This document shows, piece after piece, positions 8,686-16,144 of a stretch of DNA of 40,026 bases. The position numbers and the translations under genes are program-made. This DNA comes from Herminiimonas sp. (GTDB lineage: Bacteria; Pseudomonadota; Gammaproteobacteria; Burkholderiales; Burkholderiaceae_D): positions 1 to 40,026 of the forward strand of contig JACMOV010000010.1 in assembly GCA_014377845.1 (NCBI GenBank), read 5' to 3'. Under the pieces are notes generated by a model that saw only the letters and a list, made by a program, of their open reading frames with translations, was not told where the DNA came from and made no database searches. Numbering within the stretch: the stretch's first letter is position 1; the number at the start of each line of letters is the position of its first letter.

Positions 8686-9249
8686 TCAAGTGTTCCAGTA
8701 ACCGCTCTTTTCCACCAACTCAACGTAATCCGTTTTAGTAATACCCACCACGACCTGATCCCAAAAACGGCCCTTTCTGAAAAAATAATTCCGCTTCCGC
8801 CCCTCTTCCTTCCATCCCAGATGTCGGCCACAGTAAGTTGCGATCGAATGCTCGTTGTACTCAATCATCGAGCCATCAAGCCGTTCAAGATTCAGTTCGT
8901 CAAACGCAAACCGCATGGTTGCCATGATGGCGTCGATCCCGTAACCCTTGCCACGATGGCTGGCGTCGCCGAGAACCAGGCCATGCCACGCATGGCTGTT
9001 GCGCCAGTCGATGTTCACAATACTTGAAATTCCGATGATTCCGACATCGGGCACGTCGACCACGAATCGATGATTGAGACGATCATTCTTGAGCCCATCG
9101 AACCACGCTTGATGAAAATCCATCGAACTCGGAAAATGTAACTCTCCTATGCCGTCCTGCGTAACAGGATCATTTGCCCACTGGTGTAACAAGGGAAGAT
9201 CCCGTAACTCAATTGCTCGCAGAGTAAGTTTTTTACCGACGATATTCAT
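8686..9249 (-). CDS. GNAT-family N-acetyltransferase (RimJ/RimL type)
   Basis: A 187-residue GNAT acetyltransferase. The acetyl-CoA pyrophosphate loop is RGKGYG (residues 99-104), preceded by the strand HGLVLGD and followed by a helix (IDAIMATMRFAF). The ERLDG...NEHSIATYCGRHLGW segment is the usual end of RimJ/RimL-like members. A GGAG site lies about eight bases before its ATG. The start directly abuts the stop codon of the upstream propeller gene, and the methyltransferase begins one base after its own stop, so these genes are translated from one message. By context it may N-acetylate an amino sugar made by the neighbouring aminotransferase; a protein N-terminal target cannot be excluded. 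Confidence 0.87.
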   Translation of the reverse strand: MNIVGKKLTLRAIELRDLPLLHQWANDPVTQDGIGELHFPSSMDFHQAWFDGLKNDRLNHRFVVDVPDVGIIGISSIVNIDWRNSHAWHGLVLGDASHRGKGYGIDAIMATMRFAFDELNLERLDGSMIEYNEHSIATYCGRHLGWKEEGRKRNYFFRKGRFWDQVVVGITKTDYVELVEKSGYWNT

Positions 9250-10203
9250 TTATGGCTCCAATTTTGCAAGGCCAAACCCAAAACGGCCGAACTCATTGCC
9301 GTTGTACAACAAATACACGTCACCATCCATCTCGAACAGATGCGGGTAACACAGCATGTCGGCGTCCCACGCTCCAGGTGTCGGATCGATACCAACTTCG
9401 GTATCCTGCCGCGTCCAGTTCACGAGATCATCCGAGTAAGCGTAGCCCAGACGATAGCCGCGTCCAGAATTGTTCCGGAAATCGGACGATTGCCTGTAGC
9501 AGAAAAGCATGTGGAATCGGTCGCCAATCCGGATCACGGTAGGCAGCGCCTGGCTCTCGTCGAAATTCAAGCGATCACTGATGATCGGATGGCCATCCCG
9601 CCGCACCCAGTCGATTCCGTCCTGAGAAACGGCATGACCAATTTTGTAGATTCTGTCGGGCGGGACGTCCTCGGAAAAAACTTTCCATTCGGTCCCGAAG
9701 ATGTACCACATGTGGAACTGGCCATTGAACTCACGCACGAACGGATCGCCGATAAGGAATGGCTCGTTCAATGATGCTGCGAGTACCGGCCCGTTGCCGG
9801 TACGCTGAAATGTAACACCGTTGTCGTTGCTGATCGCCAATCCGATTGCACCGTCGACCGAGACCGAAACGCGACGATTCCACCCACCGATGTAGCCCAG
9901 AATCCCCTGATCCGTTTTAAGGATGTTGAGAGGGAAAATGCCGTGTTCGTCATAACAACCGAGCTCACCAAGCGCGAGCACGGTACCTGTGGAGACGCTA
10001 CGCACGGCAAACGCCTTGTCGAAGTCAACATAGGCGATATGACTGAGATACTTGCCTGAAGCATCCCGTTCGCGCGTAGAGAAATAAACGCGCACGAAGT
10101 CATCAAACACCAGCGCTTGCGGCGACTGCGCAAATTCCTTGCACCGGTTAGGTAACGTAGTTTCAGTGGGATCAAAAATCTTCCCAAGCTTTTTCCACTT
10201 CAT
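9250..10203 (-). CDS. Beta-propeller glycosidase-like protein (GH43/GH32/GH130-like fold), copy B
   Basis: A 317-residue protein without signal peptide, so probably cytoplasmic. It has the repeating blade pattern of five-bladed glycosidase propellers: QALVFDDFVRVYFSTRE, LGELGCYDEHGIFP, IGLAISNDNGVTF, FNGQFHMWYIFGTEWKV, IGHAVSQDGIDWVR, DRFHMLFCYRQ, LGYAYSDDLVNWTR and a closing CYPHLFEMDGDVYLLYNGNE. The SxDGxxW-type blades are typical of GH43/GH32 relatives. Whether it hydrolyses, transfers or phosphorolyses a sugar is unknown; a cytoplasmic glycan-operon member is unlikely to be a scavenging hydrolase. It is closely related to the gene immediately upstream (10218-11186), 14 bases away, so the two arose by tandem duplication. 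Its stop codon abuts the acetyltransferase start. Confidence 0.8.
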   Translation of the reverse strand: MKWKKLGKIFDPTETTLPNRCKEFAQSPQALVFDDFVRVYFSTRERDASGKYLSHIAYVDFDKAFAVRSVSTGTVLALGELGCYDEHGIFPLNILKTDQGILGYIGGWNRRVSVSVDGAIGLAISNDNGVTFQRTGNGPVLAASLNEPFLIGDPFVREFNGQFHMWYIFGTEWKVFSEDVPPDRIYKIGHAVSQDGIDWVRRDGHPIISDRLNFDESQALPTVIRIGDRFHMLFCYRQSSDFRNNSGRGYRLGYAYSDDLVNWTRQDTEVGIDPTPGAWDADMLCYPHLFEMDGDVYLLYNGNEFGRFGFGLAKLEP

Positions 10204-10217
10204 GGCAGCATTCCAGG

Positions 10218-11186
10218 TCAGAAAAACAAAGGCGCATCGAGGACGGCGAGCCCGAACCCATATCGTCCGACTTCATTTCCTAGATACATCATATAGAGCT
10301 TACCGTCGAGCTCGAACACATGCGGATACGCGACCGACTGGTTGTCCCAACCGTCGCCATCATCGATATCAATCCCGGCCTTTGCGTCATCGCGGTGCCA
10401 CTGAAGCATATCGTCCGACCACGCGTACCCGATCCGATAGCCGCGATCCGAATTTCTGAAATTCGAACTGTATTTATAGCAAAAAAACATGTGGTATCGA
10501 TTTTGGTAGAACAAGACATCGGGGCTCGCCTGACATTCGTCCTCCTCCAGAATACTTTCGATGAGGTCGAGATTGTGGCGGGTCCAGTTCACGCCATCCT
10601 GGGACGACGCCATTCGAATTTTAAAAATCGATTCGGGCCGGCCTTCCGACACTTTCCACTTGGTGCCGGCGACGTACCAGAGGTACCAGAGGCCATTGAA
10701 CCGGCGGATTTTCGGCCCGCTCACGGTCATTGGTTCGTGCTGACTGTAAGATAGAATTGGCCCTGGTCCCACACGTTCGAAGCTCACCCCATCATCCTTA
10801 CTCAGTGCCATCCCGATGGCAACGTTGTAGGGAACGGACTCGCATCGCGTCCAGCCCGCGTAGTACGCCTTGACCAGGTCACCATCGCGAATGACCGAAG
10901 TCGGATAGATGCCAAATTCGTCGAACATTCCAAGCTTGCCCAAACCAAGAATGGGCTGATCGGCAATCCGTATAACCTCGGTCAGGTCACAACGGTTCAA
11001 ATCGACATAGGCTGTATGGCTGACATACTGGCCTTGCAAATCGCGCGCTGGCCGGCACGCAAAATAGACCCTTACGAAATCATCGAAGACAAGCGTTGCC
11101 GGCGCCTGGGCGAATTCCTTGAGCCACGGCCTGTCCTGCACATCCTGGGGTGTGAACACCTTCCCCAGCTTTTTCCATTTAAACAT
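10218..11186 (-). CDS. Beta-propeller glycosidase-like protein (GH43/GH32/GH130-like fold), copy A
   Basis: A 322-residue paralogue of the next gene in the operon. Shared blocks in the same order include EFAQxPxxLVFDDFVRVYF, a second LGxLGxxDExGIxP block, WKKLGK at the N-terminus, GxxWKV in the middle, SxDGxxWxR, HMxFCY, FRNxxRGYRxGYA and GNExGRxGFGLA at the end. The spread of conserved acidic residues (Asp in FDDF, DE in FDEFGIYP, and E in DEDECQAS) suits an active site in the propeller channel, but catalysis is not demonstrable by eye. Its ATG overlaps the end of the WbqC-family gene (ATGTTTAA), indicating translational coupling. A role in building or remodelling the surface glycan is inferred from neighbours. 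Confidence 0.8.
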   Translation of the reverse strand: MFKWKKLGKVFTPQDVQDRPWLKEFAQAPATLVFDDFVRVYFACRPARDLQGQYVSHTAYVDLNRCDLTEVIRIADQPILGLGKLGMFDEFGIYPTSVIRDGDLVKAYYAGWTRCESVPYNVAIGMALSKDDGVSFERVGPGPILSYSQHEPMTVSGPKIRRFNGLWYLWYVAGTKWKVSEGRPESIFKIRMASSQDGVNWTRHNLDLIESILEEDECQASPDVLFYQNRYHMFFCYKYSSNFRNSDRGYRIGYAWSDDMLQWHRDDAKAGIDIDDGDGWDNQSVAYPHVFELDGKLYMMYLGNEVGRYGFGLAVLDAPLFF

Positions 11187-11886
11187 GGCAGTCCAATTCG
11201 TAGTTTTCGAGTAGTCCGGTCTTGACCGCTTCCAGCGCGTTGAACATCAGAACATCAATGATCGACAGCCACGGCTGGAAAGGTTGTCCGAATTGCGGAT
11301 ATTCGAAGGGTTTCGCACGCATGAACTGCAGTTCGATACCGCATTCACGGAAGTCGCCATGTGAATAAAGCCCGGCACCCCCGCTGGAATTCACGTACAC
11401 CTCGGCGCCGACAGACGGGCATAGCGCGAGGACCTTGTCCTGGCCTTTCAGATCATGGTCGATCGCGACGTCCGATGATATCTTGATTGTTGTCGAGATC
11501 TCAAGATGCTTGCACATGGTCACGATCGAGGCATGTATGTACCGAAACAGGTTCTGCTCTTCATTGCCGATGATCACCTCCACGATCGGGAAGACCTGAT
11601 TGAAGAACGGTGCGCGGCGATAGGCCTCGCGAAGCTGGTTGAGGAGCTTCTTACGATCAAAATCGGTGGCCAGCTCACGCTGCACGACATCGCCTTCACT
11701 TGCGTCTTTTTTCAACGGCAATGTAAATACAGCAGCCCCGCCGTTCTTGAGAAATCGATTCCGATTGATCCAGCCTTTTTTTGTATATTGAATATTGTCG
11801 TACACCAGAAACATGTCCACCGCGTGGATCAGCTGGTAGTAGCCAATGTAGGGCAGGAAATACGGTTGCATGATGGCCAGCTTCAT
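11179..11886 (-). CDS. WbqC-family protein
   Basis: A 235-residue protein with the signature of the WbqC family: MQPYFLPYIGYYQLI at the N-terminus, then VYDNIQYTKKGWINRNR and FTLPLKKD. Members occur in O-antigen and flagellar glycan loci, often beside sugar aminotransferases, and their biochemical role is not settled; an acyl or amino-group modifying function has been suggested by context only. The ATG at 11886 is chosen because family homology begins there; an upstream in-frame start at 11982 would overlap the preceding gene and add unrelated residues. It lies 41 bases after the stop of the glycosyltransferase and overlaps the following propeller gene by eight bases. Confidence 0.88.
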   Translation of the reverse strand: MKLAIMQPYFLPYIGYYQLIHAVDMFLVYDNIQYTKKGWINRNRFLKNGGAAVFTLPLKKDASEGDVVQRELATDFDRKKLLNQLREAYRRAPFFNQVFPIVEVIIGNEEQNLFRYIHASIVTMCKHLEISTTIKISSDVAIDHDLKGQDKVLALCPSVGAEVYVNSSGGAGLYSHGDFRECGIELQFMRAKPFEYPQFGQPFQPWLSIIDVLMFNALEAVKTGLLENYELDCHV

Positions 11887-11927
11887 CGATGTAGCTTTCT
11901 CACACCGTGGATAAGGTCGATCACCGA

Positions 11928-14063
11928 TCAGCGCGTGGCGTCGAAAGACTCTGGTGGCAAGTTCGCACACCAGCGACGCCACATCACGCGAAAGGCTGCC
12001 TCGAGGCCTGCCACCACCATCGCAGGTTGAACGAGTGGAGAATGGATCATCCGCTCACGCATCGTGGGTCGAAGCGCTGCCAGCGCTGGCAAGTCGTTTG
12101 CGAGGGCGATTCCCTTTTCAACGAAGTCGTCGCCATCCGCGGCCGTGAATCTGTCGAGCCCGAGATGGCCGTTCAAGACGCAGCCCTGGCGACCTGCGGC
12201 AGTTCGACCTGCGAACGTCAGCGTCGGCACGCCCATCCAGGCGGCATGCAGGTTCGTCGTGCCACCTGAATAAGGCGCCGTATCGAGACAGATGTCGACC
12301 TGGTGATGCAGTGCGAGGTACGCGTCCATGTTGCACCGGTCATGAAACTGCAGCCGGGTTCTGGCGACCCCGCCAGCCTCGAAAAAACTGGTCAGTTCGT
12401 CCCGGATTTCGCTCCCTTGCAGAGCGGCAAACAACAGGCTTGAATCGGGTACGGCCTGTAGTAATCGCCGCCAATACTCCAGAGTGGGCTGGTTGAACTT
12501 ATGCGGCTGATTGAAACTTCCAAAAGTCAGTTTCCCTGCCGTTGCGGCTGGTAAGGGTTCAATACCGGGCGCGCTTTCAGAGGGCAAAAAGACGCACGAT
12601 GCGGGAAGGCGCACGATTTTTTCCCTAAACTGATCGTCGCAAACACCGGAAGGGAGATAAAAACGGTCCGCGAGATAGTAATCCATCGCCTGCAAGCCGC
12701 TCGTTCCCGGATAGCCGATCCACGAGCACTGCACCGGCGCTGGCTTGCGCGCAAACGTCATCAAGCGGTTGCCGGCAGTATGTCCGCTCAGATCAATCAG
12801 GATATCGATGTGATCCGCGCGAATCCGGGCAGCGAGATGGTCGTCAGACAGCGTGGCGCATGGCACCCAGTGATCGCACAATGACTGCAGCCGAATCGAG
12901 ACCGCATCATTCTTGATGTCGTTGTAGTAGCAAAATACTTCGAACGCCTTGGAATCATGCCCCGCAAGAGCCGGCTCGATGAACGTCGCGACGGCGTGAT
13001 TGTACAAATCAGCAGAAACATAACCAATCCTGAGGCGCCGCTCGGGATCGCTGTCATTTGGGTGCGGCAACCATCGCGCCACCAGCGGGCCTTCGAAGTG
13101 GCGGCCGAAGTGACAATGCTGTGCGAATAATTCTGCTGGCGAGCTACTGCTGGAATACTGCATCGCCATGAGCAAATTGTCATGCGCCTGAGCGTGATCC
13201 GGATTGAGTTCGACAGCGCGGCGATTGCACGCTACCGGGAAATCGGGATCATCGGAAAATTGCTTCGTGACCAGCAGACTTCCAAGATTGAAAAACGCCT
13301 TGGCATTGTTACCGTCAATTTCGATGGCGCGCGCAAGCCAGGCCGCTGCCTGCTCGCTATCGCCAAGCTTGCGCGTCGCAAGACCAATGTTGGCGAGTGT
13401 ATTCGAATCCGTCGGGTTCAGATCGCGCGCCCGGTCGAGGCAGATCTTCGCCTCCTCTCCCTGCCCGTCTTCCATCAGCGCCGCGCTGAGCATCGCCCAG
13501 GCATTGGCATCATTTGGCGCGATTGCGAGCGCCGCCTGAAAACTCGCTATGGCGGGACCGAGTTGCCTTGTTTCAGCCAGTACGGCTGCCAGGTTTGCAT
13601 GCGCAAGCGCATCGGCAGGATTCATCTCGACAGCAATCCGGAACTGAATCGCTGCGTCGTGCGGCCGACCCGAAGCCGAGAGCACGGTGCCGAGGTTATA
13701 GAAATAGCGCGGATCGGCACGGCTTTGAAGGATGGCTGCTTCGATTCTGGCGATGGCGGCGATCTTGTCACCGTTGTGGAAATCGATCAGACCGAGCAAA
13801 TGCAGTGCGTCCGCATGGTTTGGGACGATTTCCAATATATCCCGGTAGAGTTGTGCAGCTGTGTCCACATCGCCAGCCTGATGTGCCGCAACCGCACGTA
13901 TGAGTAGCGCCGTGGGTGTCACTGCCGGCAAACCATCACTGCTGGTCTTATTGAAGCAGCAATGCTTGAATTTATTGCCACTACCGCAGAAACACGGATC
14001 GTTACGACGCGGTTTTGATTGTGTCAATGTAGTCATTGGCATTTTCGGTTTGATGGGCAGCAT
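11928..14063 (-). CDS. SEC-C/TPR/O-GlcNAc-transferase-like (SPINDLY, GT41) protein
   Basis: A 711-residue protein with three parts. Residues 22-36 form a SEC-C zinc-binding motif (NDPCFCGSG...KHCC; Cys 24, 26, 35, 36). Residues about 50-330 are tandem tetratricopeptide repeats (recurring NLG/NLA and AxxxNPxxAxAHxN patterns). Residues about 335-705 are a GT41 catalytic region: RLRIGYVSADLYNHAVATF with the conserved histidine, APVQCSWIGYPGTSG, FGSFNQPHKFNQP with the conserved lysine, and LDTAPYSGGTTNLHAAWMG. GT41 enzymes transfer a sugar from a nucleotide donor to Ser/Thr of proteins in the cytoplasm, and TPRs present the acceptor. Its position divergent from fliC, 462 bases away, makes flagellin the leading candidate acceptor. 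It heads a six-gene minus-strand series. No clear ribosome site was found at the ATG; in-frame alternatives lie at 14042 and 14036. Confidence 0.9.
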   Translation of the reverse strand: MLPIKPKMPMTTLTQSKPRRNDPCFCGSGNKFKHCCFNKTSSDGLPAVTPTALLIRAVAAHQAGDVDTAAQLYRDILEIVPNHADALHLLGLIDFHNGDKIAAIARIEAAILQSRADPRYFYNLGTVLSASGRPHDAAIQFRIAVEMNPADALAHANLAAVLAETRQLGPAIASFQAALAIAPNDANAWAMLSAALMEDGQGEEAKICLDRARDLNPTDSNTLANIGLATRKLGDSEQAAAWLARAIEIDGNNAKAFFNLGSLLVTKQFSDDPDFPVACNRRAVELNPDHAQAHDNLLMAMQYSSSSSPAELFAQHCHFGRHFEGPLVARWLPHPNDSDPERRLRIGYVSADLYNHAVATFIEPALAGHDSKAFEVFCYYNDIKNDAVSIRLQSLCDHWVPCATLSDDHLAARIRADHIDILIDLSGHTAGNRLMTFARKPAPVQCSWIGYPGTSGLQAMDYYLADRFYLPSGVCDDQFREKIVRLPASCVFLPSESAPGIEPLPAATAGKLTFGSFNQPHKFNQPTLEYWRRLLQAVPDSSLLFAALQGSEIRDELTSFFEAGGVARTRLQFHDRCNMDAYLALHHQVDICLDTAPYSGGTTNLHAAWMGVPTLTFAGRTAAGRQGCVLNGHLGLDRFTAADGDDFVEKGIALANDLPALAALRPTMRERMIHSPLVQPAMVVAGLEAAFRVMWRRWCANLPPESFDATR

Positions 14064-14312
14064 ATGACATTTCGATAACAGGCAGGTCAGTGCAAGTTGC
14101 TGCCATGCTCGTGGTAATCATAATCGCAAGCCTGCGACATTCAAAGCCTGAAGAAGACGCCGGTATCCAGGCTTATATCGGGCATGGCCGCAGCGGTAGG
14201 GATCTTATTATCCTGTTCAACATGGCACGTTGCCGATGCGATTGTGGCGAAATTCACCTTTTTAATGGATTCAGGTGCCCGAATCGCACCCGTAATTTAT
14301 ATTTTTATCCAC

Positions 14313-14339
14313 TAAAGTTTCAGAGAATGGAGCCGAGTA
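14313..14339 (+). promoter_or_regulatory. Sigma-28 (FliA) promoter of fliC, distal
   Basis: TAAAGTTT (14313-14320), an 11-base spacer, then GCCGAGTA (14332-14339). The -35 element and spacer equal the enterobacterial FliA consensus (TAAAGTTT-N11-GCCGATAA), and the -10 matches 6 of 8 positions. Transcription would begin near 14346, giving a leader of about 180 bases before fliC. Confidence 0.8.
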
Positions 14340-14397
14340 GAGGAATACTGGGACGCTGGAAAGAGAGGCTGAGATGCCTGAATCAGGATTTCGTCGC

Positions 14398-14424
14398 TAA
14401 ACTTTCAGCCAGTCCGTCCGTTAA
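14398..14424 (+). promoter_or_regulatory. Second sigma-28-like promoter of fliC, proximal
   Basis: TAAACTTT (14398-14405), an 11-base spacer, then TCCGTTAA (14417-14424): 7 of 8 and 6 of 8 matches to the FliA consensus with exact spacing. It lies 85 bases downstream of the first and would give a leader of about 95 bases. It is weaker than the distal copy but has the right architecture and orientation. Confidence 0.5.
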
Positions 14425-14525
14425 AGATTCACAACCGCGGTTTGCAACGCGAATGAGCGAAACAGCCCAAGGTTGACAGTTTTACGACAAACGTCATCGG
14501 ACCCCAGTATTCAAGGAGATTTACC

Positions 14526-16019
14526 ATGGCCTCATTCATCAATACAAACCTGGCATCACTGAACGCACAACGTAACCTGTCGACGTCGCAATCGTCGTTG
14601 GCAACGTCGCTTCAGCGGCTGTCGTCCGGTTTGCGGATCAACAGCGCGAAGGACGACGCTGCGGGCCTTGCAATCGCCGATCGCTTGACATCACAGATCA
14701 ACGGCTCAACCCAGGCTGCCCGTAACGCCAACGACGGTATCTCCCTGGCGCAAACGGCCGAGGGCGATCTGGCCCAGATCGGTACCAACCTGCAACGTAT
14801 CCGCGAACTGGCCGTGCAGGCATCGAACGGCAGCAACAGCGCCAGCGACCGTGCATCCCTGAACAACGAAGCCCAGCAGCTGTCTTCGGAGATCGACCGC
14901 GTTGCCTCCAACTCATCGTTCAACGGTGTCAAGTTACTTGACGGCTCGTTCAACGCCCAGTCGTTCCAGGTCGGCGCCAACAACACTGCCAACGACAGCA
15001 TCTCGATTGCAGCGATCTCCAGCGCCCGTACCTCAGCACTTGGCGGCAGCGGTACCTCGACGCAGACGACCGTCACGGGCACGCTCGCAACTTCGTCGGC
15101 ACTGTCCGCAGGTGACCTGACATTGAACGGCTTCCAGATCGGCGCGTCTACCGTCGGTTCGTCAGCAGGTCAAGGTGCAGATAGCGCCTTCTCGGTTGCT
15201 GCTGCGATCAATGCAGTGTCATCCCAGTCTGGTGTCACCGCAACCGCAGTCGCTGCTACCGTCACCGGTGCGACGCCATCATCGTCGGGTAGTGCTGTTT
15301 CCGCGGGTTCCTTTTCCATCAATGGCGTCAACGTAGGGGCGATTGCCGCTGGCGGCGATGCAATTGGCGCCGGTGCCAACACCGCAGCTGCCATCAATCT
15401 GATTGCTGGCCAGACGGGCGTTACGGCAAAGGCAGATAACGCCGGCTTGGTCACGCTGACTGCTGCTGACGGGCGCGACATCACCCTGACGGCAAATGCA
15501 AAGGATTCGGCAGGTACCACCGTCGTCGCGGCTACCGTCAACAGCAATACGGGGCTGACAACGTCGACAGGTACTGGAACCACGACCAGGGGCAAAGTGA
15601 ACCTGAGCTCCAACGCAGCCGGTGGCATCACGATTTCCGGTGGTAATCCAGCCTATGCAGGACAGGCAGCAGGTACTACGGCGCCTTCCACCACGCTGAC
15701 GGTCAACAGCATCTCGACCATCGACCTGTCGACGACGGCTGGCGCCAAGAACGCGCTGGCAGCAATCGACGGCGCGCTTACCGGCGTCAACAGCTCCCGC
15801 GCTTCACTGGGTGCGTATCAAAACCGTTTCGCGTCGGCGGTCACCAGCCTGCAAACCACGTCGGAGAACTTGTCTGCATCGCGCAGCCGGATTCAAGACA
15901 CGGACTTTGCATCTGAGACCGCCAGCCTGACCCGGGGCCAGATCCTGCAACAAGCCGGTACCGCGATCCTGGCGCAAGCCAACTCGCTGCCGAACGGTGT
16001 CCTCGCACTGCTGCGTTAA
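14526..16019 (+). CDS. fliC: Flagellin
   Basis: A 497-residue filament subunit. The N-terminal D0/D1 region (SFINTNLASLNAQRNL, LSSGLRINSAKDDAAGLAIADRL) and the C-terminal D0/D1 region (NRFASAVTSLQTTSENLSASRSRIQDTDFA, ending LPNGVLALLR) are fully conserved. The surface-exposed middle (about 175-400) is Ser/Thr/Ala/Gly-rich and contains two flagellin-hook IN-type repeats, at about 190-235 (SAGDLTLNGFQIG) and 255-310 (SAGSFSINGVNVG). These exposed Ser/Thr residues are plausible O-glycosylation sites for the neighbouring transferase. An AAGGAG site (14513-14518) lies seven bases before the ATG, and two sigma-28-like promoters lie upstream. Only one flagellin gene is visible in the window. Confidence 0.98.
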   Translation: MASFINTNLASLNAQRNLSTSQSSLATSLQRLSSGLRINSAKDDAAGLAIADRLTSQINGSTQAARNANDGISLAQTAEGDLAQIGTNLQRIRELAVQASNGSNSASDRASLNNEAQQLSSEIDRVASNSSFNGVKLLDGSFNAQSFQVGANNTANDSISIAAISSARTSALGGSGTSTQTTVTGTLATSSALSAGDLTLNGFQIGASTVGSSAGQGADSAFSVAAAINAVSSQSGVTATAVAATVTGATPSSSGSAVSAGSFSINGVNVGAIAAGGDAIGAGANTAAAINLIAGQTGVTAKADNAGLVTLTAADGRDITLTANAKDSAGTTVVAATVNSNTGLTTSTGTGTTTRGKVNLSSNAAGGITISGGNPAYAGQAAGTTAPSTTLTVNSISTIDLSTTAGAKNALAAIDGALTGVNSSRASLGAYQNRFASAVTSLQTTSENLSASRSRIQDTDFASETASLTRGQILQQAGTAILAQANSLPNGVLALLR

Positions 16020-16063
16020 TCAACGGCAGTACGTCACCGGTAGCACGGTAACAATGTAGTGAA

Positions 16064-16122
16064 GGAACGGTCCTCTTCCGGATCGTTTCAACGGGACGGG
16101 AAGCAGGCAACTGCTTTCCGTC
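16064..16122 (+). terminator. Double hairpin between fliC and flaG
   Basis: Two consecutive stem-loops fill the fliC-flaG gap. The first pairs GGAACGGTCC (16064-16073) with GGATCGTTTC (16080-16089), including G-T wobbles, around a six-base loop. The second pairs 16095-16106 with 16111-16122, a 12-bp stem with one G-T pair and a GCAA (GNRA) tetraloop. No long T-run follows, so it may be a partial terminator or an mRNA stabiliser that raises fliC over flaG-fliD expression. Confidence 0.55.
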
Positions 16123-16144
16123 TTCCCACTGAAGGAGTTGCATC

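Larger units (their letters stand above)
14064..14525. other. Divergent intergenic region between the transferase gene and fliC
   Basis: A 462-base, relatively AT-rich gap with no convincing gene. It holds two sigma-28-like promoters for fliC in its right half (listed separately) and should also hold the promoter of the minus-strand glycan operon, for which I found no clear consensus match. A short frame at 14090-14476 runs across both promoter candidates and is not considered coding. Confidence 0.7.

Noticed and set aside
14473-14478. Perfect TTGACA just upstream of fliC, suggesting a sigma-70 promoter
   Set aside because: No acceptable -10 hexamer lies 15-19 bases downstream, while two sigma-28-like sites with correct spacing are present.
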